Shown in pieces: positions 59,604 to 64,000 of a stretch of DNA of 64,000 nt. Source of the stretch: Kitasatospora herbaricolor (GTDB lineage: Bacteria; Actinomycetota; Actinomycetes; Streptomycetales; Streptomycetaceae); contig NZ_JAUSVA010000002.1 in assembly GCF_030813695.1 (NCBI RefSeq), positions 2,666,001 through 2,730,000 of the forward strand, in the 5' to 3' direction. The stretch's first letter is position 1; every line of letters starts with the position of its first letter. A model generated the notes under the pieces. That model was not told the origin of the DNA. It searched no databases and saw only the letters and a program-made list of their open reading frames with translations. Position numbers and translations under genes: made by a program.

Positions 59604-60566
59604 TCAGTGCGGGAACTGGCGCGGCGGGCGCCGCCCCGGCAGGCCGTCCCTGAAATCCTCGATCACCGAGCTGATCTGACGGGTCAGAACGGTGTCCTCC
59701 AGCCGGTCCAGGTAGAGGTTCCCGGCCGCCAGGGCCTCGACGGTGACAGCGAAGTAGAGGGTCATCAGCGGGTTGACGAAGAGCGCGCCGTGCCGGGTCC
59801 GCTCGGTGAAGCGGACGTCGCCGAACTCTCCGCGCAGGGCTGCGGCGACCGAACCGTGGACGATGCTCGGGTGCTCGGGGAAGGCCGCCCTGGCATGCTC
59901 GACGGCGTCCAGGTAGAGGGCCCCGGCCCGGCTCCCCCGGGGCAGCGAGAACGCGCCGAGGTAGCCGCCCGCACGGTCCAGGGCGGCCAGGTTCTCCAGC
60001 ACCAGCGAGTGGTTGACGCCGTGGTAGGCGTCGATCCCGAAGCCCAGGCACGCGACCAGGCGCTCGGGGACCTCGGAGAGGCCGGCCACCGCCCCGAGGC
60101 TGGCCATGTCCTCCTCGGGGGTGCCGAGGCCGGCTTCGTCGCCGCGCATCAGGATGTCGGTACCGCCGTCGACCAGCAGGATCGCGTCGATACCCAGCTC
60201 CGCGACCAGGGCGCGGTAGGCCGCCCGCAGCGGCCGGACGCCCACCGAGGCGAAGGCCCACACGGTGTCGGGCATGCGATGCAGGCGCAGCCAGCGGGCC
60301 AGCGTCCGCTCGGGGAAGTACCCCTCGGCGGAGCGGGTTTCGGGCCCGATCCGGGCGACGTCGGGTTCGAGCCAGACGTCCGCGTCCAGGCCGTACAGGT
60401 GGCTGAAGGACAGGTTGGCGAGGTGCACCTCCTTTCCGGCCTGGCGGAGCGCGAGCGCCAGGGGCAGGCCCGCGTAGACGTCGAACCCGCCGCCGGCGCC
60501 GGCGATCAGGATCCGGTCGGCGGCCAGGAGGTGGGTGAGCAACTGGGGCTCGAAGAGGGAGGTCAC
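59604..60566 (-). CDS. DUF1152 domain-containing protein
   Basis: A 320-residue protein of the DUF1152 family: ILIAGAGGGFDVYAGLPLALALRQAGKEVHLANLSFS near the N-terminus, ILLVDGGTDILMRGDEAGLGTPEEDMASL in the middle and GIDAYHGVNHSLVLENLAALDRAGGYLGAFSL after it. The AGAGGGFDVY and VDGGTD motifs are characteristic, with a Rossmann-like start. No activity is known to me for the family. Start is GTG 60566, with GAGG about 10 bases downstream only, so the initiation signal is weak. It is divergent from the DUF6891 gene. Confidence 0.88.
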   Translation of the reverse strand: MTSLFEPQLLTHLLAADRILIAGAGGGFDVYAGLPLALALRQAGKEVHLANLSFSHLYGLDADVWLEPDVARIGPETRSAEGYFPERTLARWLRLHRMPDTVWAFASVGVRPLRAAYRALVAELGIDAILLVDGGTDILMRGDEAGLGTPEEDMASLGAVAGLSEVPERLVACLGFGIDAYHGVNHSLVLENLAALDRAGGYLGAFSLPRGSRAGALYLDAVEHARAAFPEHPSIVHGSVAAALRGEFGDVRFTERTRHGALFVNPLMTLYFAVTVEALAAGNLYLDRLEDTVLTRQISSVIEDFRDGLPGRRPPRQFPH

Positions 60567-60637
60567 CGGCCGGACGATAGCAACGCAGCTGCCACCCGGG
60601 CGGTGGGTTTGTCCTGGGCGGGTGCGAGGATTCGCGC

Positions 60638-61210
60638 ATGACCCAGGAATCCGCCCTCGCCCCCGACGTACTGCACGATGCCCAGGAGCGCGCCCGGGAG
60701 CTGATCCGCGGGGGGTTCCAGGAGCCGGACGAGATAGTCGAGTCCCTGGTGGACTTCCTGGAGGACCAGGGGTTGACGGAGGAGCAGGCCGAGCAGATCG
60801 TCGTCCCGCTGTGGGAGGAGCGGCTGGCCGAGCAGGCCGGCTGGCCCGCGGTGACGGACGTCGACCGGCTGGTGGAGGCCTTCGACTCGCTGGAGGCGGA
60901 CGGCATCGTCGCCGCGATGGACTTCACCTGCTGCAGCAGCTGCGGTTACGCGGAGATCGGCGGGGAGGCGGACGAGGACTCCCGGGGCTTCGTCTTCTTC
61001 CACGAGCAGGACACCGAACGGGCGGTCGCCGGCGGTGGCCTGACGCTGCGCTACGGCGGATTCCGGCACTCCGAGGAGGAGACCGCGGAGGTCGGGCGCG
61101 ACGTGGTCGCCGCGCTGGCCGAGGCCGGACTGAACGCGCGCTGGACCGGCTCGCCGGACGAGACCATCACCGTCACCCCGCTGAACTGGCTGCACCGGCT
61201 GCCGGAGTAG
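60638..61210 (+). CDS. DUF6891-type hypothetical protein with a Cys-rich motif
   Basis: A 190-residue acidic protein. The N-terminal half is helical (ARELIRGGFQEPDEIVESLVDFLEDQGLTEEQAEQIVVPLWEERLAEQA), the middle has DFTCCSSCGYAEI (Cys at about 97, 98 and 101), and the rest is alpha/beta (GFVFFHEQDTERAVAGGGLTLRYGGF). This matches the pattern of DUF6891 as I recall it. The Cys cluster could bind metal. The function is unknown. ATG 60638 lies 6 bases after GAGGAT. It is followed 56 bases later by a GNAT gene on the same strand. Confidence 0.82.
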   Translation: MTQESALAPDVLHDAQERARELIRGGFQEPDEIVESLVDFLEDQGLTEEQAEQIVVPLWEERLAEQAGWPAVTDVDRLVEAFDSLEADGIVAAMDFTCCSSCGYAEIGGEADEDSRGFVFFHEQDTERAVAGGGLTLRYGGFRHSEEETAEVGRDVVAALAEAGLNARWTGSPDETITVTPLNWLHRLPE

Positions 61211-61266
61211 GACCGCGGAGAGCGCGATCGGGGGGACGTACGGACGACGGGGGAAGGGCGGAGCAG

Positions 61267-61755
61267 GTGGAGCTGGCACGGCTGAGGGCCGATCACGCGG
61301 GGGCCCTGCTGGCCTTCGAGCGGGAGAACCGGGAGTACTTCGCGCGCACCGTGCCGGACCGCACCGACGCGTACTTCACCGACTTCGACGCCCGGCACCG
61401 GGCCCTGCTCGCCGAGCAGGAGGCCGGCGTGTGCCACTTCCACGTCGTGCTGGACGAGCCGGGGGCATTGGTCGGCCGGGTCAACCTGGTGGACGTCGAG
61501 GACGGGACGGCCGACCTCGGGTACCGGATCGGCGAGCGCGCCGCCGGGCGGGGCCTGGCCACGGCCGTGGTCGCGGAGGTCTGCCGGCTGGCCGCCGCCG
61601 GGTACGGGCTGCGCGCCCTCACGGCGGCCACCACACCGGACAATCCGGCGTCCCGGACGGTGCTGGAACGCAACGGGTTCGTCGTGGTGGGCGACGTCGA
61701 CCTCGGCGGACGGCCCGGCCTGCGGTTCCGGCGCGAGCTGTCCGCCGCCGGCTGA
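61267..61755 (+). CDS. GNAT-family N-acetyltransferase (RimJ/RimL-like)
   Basis: A 162-residue acetyltransferase. The N-terminal ELARLRADHAGALLAFERENREYFARTVPDR is typical of the RimJ/RimL/MddA group. VGRVNLVDVEDGTADLGYRIGERAAGRGLATAVVAEVCRLAA gives motif A with the CoA loop GRGLAT, and TTPDNPASRTVLERNGFVVVGD gives motif B. RimJ/RimL enzymes modify ribosomal protein N-termini, but many relatives act on small molecules, so the substrate is unknown. GTG 61267 has GGAAGGGCGGAG upstream. It is probably cotranscribed with the DUF6891 gene. Confidence 0.87.
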   Translation: MELARLRADHAGALLAFERENREYFARTVPDRTDAYFTDFDARHRALLAEQEAGVCHFHVVLDEPGALVGRVNLVDVEDGTADLGYRIGERAAGRGLATAVVAEVCRLAAAGYGLRALTAATTPDNPASRTVLERNGFVVVGDVDLGGRPGLRFRRELSAAG

Positions 61756-61825
61756 CGCGCCCCGCCGCTCCACCCGCCCGGCTCCGCCCACCCGCTCCCC
61801 GGCCCACCTGCCCGGCGGGCCCCGG

Positions 61826-62476
61826 TCAGGCCGGTGGGGCGGGCCGCAGGACGACCTCGATCCCGGCGAGCAGGATGGCCAGCCCGCGCTCGAAGCGCTG
61901 CTCGTAGTCGGTGAACAGGACCTCGCTCGCGGCCGCCGCGAGCGGCCGGTCGGCGCCGATCCGCCCGGCCCGCCGCACCGGGTCGTACTCGGGCGCCGGC
62001 TGCTCGCCGGGCAGCGGGGCGACGGCCTGCTCCTCGATCACGAATCCGATCGTGTAGGCGTACGCGGTGAAGAAGGCCTGGACGGCGTCGGGGAGGGCGA
62101 ATCCCTCCTCGGTGAAGGCCGCCAGCAGGGCGTTCTGGCCCTCGCTGTGGCCGAGGTCGGTGAGCCGGGTGCCGCTGAAGACCTTGGCGCCGTCCCGGTA
62201 GCCGAGCAGGCTCGCGCGCAGGGTGCGGCAGGTCGCGGTGAGCGCCGCCCGCCAGCCCTCCGGAACGCTCCCGCCGCCGGCGCCCATCCGGCGCAGCATC
62301 TCGGTGGCCATCTCGTCGAGCAGGGCCTGCTTGCTGGCGAAGTGCCAGTACAACGCCGGTGCCTTGACGTCGAGTTCGGTGGCGATCCGGCGCAGGGTGA
62401 GGCCGTCGAGGCCGGTCTCGCCGAGCAGCCGCAGGGCGGTGTCGACCACCTGCGCCCGGTCCAGTTTCTGTGCCAC
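61826..62476 (-). CDS. TetR-family transcriptional regulator
   Basis: A 216-residue repressor of the TetR/TetR_C_1 type. The N-terminal helix-turn-helix is KLDRAQVVDTALRLLGETGLDGLTLRRIATELDVKAPALYWHFASKQALLDEMA, close to the tetracycline repressor class. The C-terminal ligand domain (about 60-216) includes WRAALTATCRTLRASLLGYRDGAKVFSG. GTG 62476 was chosen for AAGGA six bases upstream. An in-frame ATG at 62515 adds 13 residues and runs into the operator. It is divergent from the flavin monooxygenase gene and most likely represses it and itself through the two palindromes between them. Confidence 0.92.
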   Translation of the reverse strand: MAQKLDRAQVVDTALRLLGETGLDGLTLRRIATELDVKAPALYWHFASKQALLDEMATEMLRRMGAGGGSVPEGWRAALTATCRTLRASLLGYRDGAKVFSGTRLTDLGHSEGQNALLAAFTEEGFALPDAVQAFFTAYAYTIGFVIEEQAVAPLPGEQPAPEYDPVRRAGRIGADRPLAAAASEVLFTDYEQRFERGLAILLAGIEVVLRPAPPA

Positions 62477-62516
62477 GCCCGTCCTTCGTCTGGTCCCGTG
62501 AACCCCCCTTGACAAT

Positions 62517-62529
62517 TTAACACCGTTAA
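62517..62529. promoter_or_regulatory. TetR-type operator 1
   Basis: TTAAC-ACC-GTTAA, a perfect palindrome with a 3-base centre. It begins three bases after a perfect -35 hexamer TTGACA (62509-62514). Confidence 0.8.
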
Positions 62530-62553
62530 GTCCATCCTCGGGAACGCCAGCAA

Positions 62554-62568
62554 CTTAACAGCGTTAAG
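62554..62568. promoter_or_regulatory. TetR-type operator 2
   Basis: CTTAAC-AGC-GTTAAG, a perfect palindrome sharing the TTAAC-N3-GTTAA core with operator 1, centred 38 bp away. It overlaps the AAGGAG ribosome site of the monooxygenase gene, so binding could also block early transcription. Confidence 0.8.
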
Positions 62569-62576
62569 GAGATCTC

Positions 62577-64000
62577 GTGGACACCCCTCCCCCGGACGGC
62601 ACCGCCCTGAACGGCCCCCTGAACGGCGTCCCGGACGACACCGAGGTCCTGATCGTCGGCGCCGGGCCGACCGGCCTCACCCTCGCCTGCGACCTGGCCC
62701 GGCACGGCGTTCGGGCCCTGCTGGTCGAGCGGGCCGGCACCCTCTTCCCCGGCTCGCGCGGCAAGGGGCTCCAGCCCCGTACCCAGGAGGTCTTCGAGGA
62801 CCTCGGCGTCCTCGACCGGATCCACGCGGGCGGCAGCGCCTACCCGCTGATGATGGCCTGGGAGAACGGCGAGCGACTGGGCACCTGGGACCTCATCGAG
62901 CGCGGCACCCCCGGCCCGGCCGCCCCGTACGCCGACGTGTGGATGATCCCGCAGTGGCGCACCCAGGAGATCCTCCACGCGCGGCTGCTGGAGCTGGGCG
63001 GCCGGGTCGCCTTCGGCACCGCGCTGACCGGCCTGGAGCAGCACGCCGACCGGGTCGAGGCCGAGCTGACCGCGGCCGACGGCAGCACCCGCACGGTCGG
63101 CGCCGGCTACCTGGTCGGCGCCGACGGCGGGCGCGGCGCCGTCCGCAGGGCGCTCGGCATCGCCATGCGCGGTGAGGAGGTCGACCCCCGGCCGGCGCTG
63201 GTCGCCGACCTCCGGGTCGAGGGCCTGGACCGCGACCACTGGCACGTCTGGCCGAAGGCCCCCGGCGGCGCCCTGCTGCTCTGCCCGATGCCGGGGACGG
63301 CGGATTTCCAGCTGTTCGCCCAGCTGGAGGAGGGGCCGCCGGACACCTCGGCCGAAGGGGTGCGCGCGCTCGTCGCGGCCGGCACCCACCTGCCGGCGAG
63401 CGCCGTCACCGAGGTGCGCCGGGCCTCGGACTTCCGCCCCCGGGCGGCCGTCGCCGAGCGGTTCCGCGAAGGCCGGGTCTTCCTGGCGGGCGACGCCGCG
63501 CACATCCACTCCCCCGCCGGCGGGCAGGGCCTGAACACCAGCGTGCAGGACGCGTACAACCTGGGCTGGAAGCTCGGCCGGGTGCTGCGCGCGGGCGCCC
63601 CCGAGTCGCTGCTCGACAGCTACCAGGAGGAGCGGTACCCCGTCGCCGCCTCGGTGATCGACCTCAGCACCGGACTGCACCGGGCGGAGCGCGACGGCAC
63701 CGACGACCGGCGGGCGCGCCGGGGCAAGGACACCGACCAGCTGGACGTCGGCTACCGGGGCGGGCCGCTCACCGCGGAGCAGCGGCCGGGACTGGACGAG
63801 GAGGCCCTGCACGCGGGCGACCGGGCGCCCGACTCTCCGTACCGGGCGGCCGACGGCACGGCGCGGCGGCTGTTCGAGCTGTACCGGGGGACGCATCTGA
63901 CGGTACTCGCCGTGGACCGTGAGCTGCCCGCCCTGCCGGCCGGCGTCCGGGGCCTGCGGCTCGACGGCGGGCACGCCGCGGAGGCGTACGGGCCGGGGCT
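62577..64000 (+). CDS. FAD-dependent monooxygenase, aromatic hydroxylase type (3' end outside window)
   Basis: The first 474 codons of a class A flavin monooxygenase (PHBH fold, related to Rox/TetX, MhpA and polyketide hydroxylases). The FAD/NADPH motifs are VLIVGAGPTGLTLACDLARHGVRALLVERA (GAGPTG at 28-33), a DG motif in LVGADGGRGAVRRALGI and GDAAHIHSPAGGQGLNTSVQDAYNLGWKL (305-333). The end begins the thioredoxin-like C-terminal domain common in rifampicin and polyketide hydroxylases. Start is GTG 62577 with AAGGAG 6 bases upstream. Control by the divergent TetR gene suggests a drug- or aromatic-inducible oxygenase (inference). Confidence 0.92.
   Translation, partial: MDTPPPDGTALNGPLNGVPDDTEVLIVGAGPTGLTLACDLARHGVRALLVERAGTLFPGSRGKGLQPRTQEVFEDLGVLDRIHAGGSAYPLMMAWENGERLGTWDLIERGTPGPAAPYADVWMIPQWRTQEILHARLLELGGRVAFGTALTGLEQHADRVEAELTAADGSTRTVGAGYLVGADGGRGAVRRALGIAMRGEEVDPRPALVADLRVEGLDRDHWHVWPKAPGGALLLCPMPGTADFQLFAQLEEGPPDTSAEGVRALVAAGTHLPASAVTEVRRASDFRPRAAVAERFREGRVFLAGDAAHIHSPAGGQGLNTSVQDAYNLGWKLGRVLRAGAPESLLDSYQEERYPVAASVIDLSTGLHRAERDGTDDRRARRGKDTDQLDVGYRGGPLTAEQRPGLDEEALHAGDRAPDSPYRAADGTARRLFELYRGTHLTVLAVDRELPALPAGVRGLRLDGGHAAEAYGPG

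Noticed and set aside
1-64000. CRISPR arrays, insertion sequences, attachment sites, tRNA and rRNA genes
   Set aside because: No regularly spaced repeats, transposase motifs, integrase genes or tRNA-like cloverleaf sequences were seen. Short repeats found are tandem or inverted and local.

Overview
The window is a high-G+C stretch of actinobacterial chromosome, almost certainly from the family Streptomycetaceae (Streptomyces or a close relative such as Kitasatospora). The evidence is the very strong G/C bias at third codon positions, frequent GTG starts, genes that appear to lack leaders, and a block of housekeeping genes in actinomycete order: the ctaE-qcrCAB and ctaCDF genes, an AdoK-type sugar kinase, erpA, nadA, pspA, cobUTS, pepA, lpdA-sucB, lipB-lipA and glnA. 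No rRNA, tRNA, CRISPR array, insertion sequence or phage gene was seen.

Layout. 1-2.5 kb (minus strand): a class V aminotransferase cut by the window edge, whose leader is a SAM-IV riboswitch; trpD; and a degenerate receiver-domain protein. 3-12.3 kb: the terminal respiratory chain. ctaE and qcrC-qcrA-qcrB (cytochrome bcc complex and oxidase subunit III) are on the plus strand and ctaC-ctaD-ctaF on the minus strand, separated by a YtrA-type GntR regulator and a lipoprotein L,D-transpeptidase. 12.7-18.1 kb: a cysteine desulfurase fused to a TusA-like sulfur carrier domain, an adenosine-kinase-like gene, two secreted or unknown genes, the Fe-S carrier ErpA and a GNAT protein. 18.2-21.3 kb: a PLP decarboxylase, an Lrp regulator and a quinone-oxidoreductase-like enzyme, which look like accessory genes. 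21.5-31 kb: nadA, pspA with its partner, a membrane protein, a methyltransferase, cobU-cobT-cobS and pepA. 31.5-34.7 kb: lpdA and sucB. 34.9-42 kb: mixed accessory genes and a TPR regulator. 42.3-46.7 kb: a probable 3-hydroxybutyrate module (dehydrogenase, symporter, GAF/PucR regulator). 46.8-50 kb: lipoate synthesis and a conserved membrane protein. 50.5-52.8 kb: an RDD protein and glnA, with a GlnR box and a DasR-like operator between them. 53-64 kb: accessory genes, including an unrecognised zinc-ribbon protein with a duplicated C-terminal domain, a SpoIIE-type phosphatase, a P450, several DUF proteins and, at the right edge, a TetR regulator divergent from a flavin monooxygenase with two TetR-type operators between them.

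How the genes work together. Fe-S and sulfur supply (desulfurase-TusA, ErpA), lipoate synthesis (LipB, LipA) and its consumer (two-lipoyl SucB with LpdA), NAD synthesis (NadA, itself an Fe-S enzyme) and the bcc-aa3 respiratory chain form a coherent core of central energy metabolism. The most informative non-coding elements are the SAM-IV riboswitch (483-600), the double GlnR box (51142-51179), the DasR-like palindrome (51051-51066), the nadA palindromes (21405-21442) and the paired TetR operators (62517-62568). No wholly new multi-gene system could be proven. The best candidates for new biology are the zinc-ribbon/duplicated-domain protein overlapping the phosphatase gene, and the regulatory sites listed in the findings.
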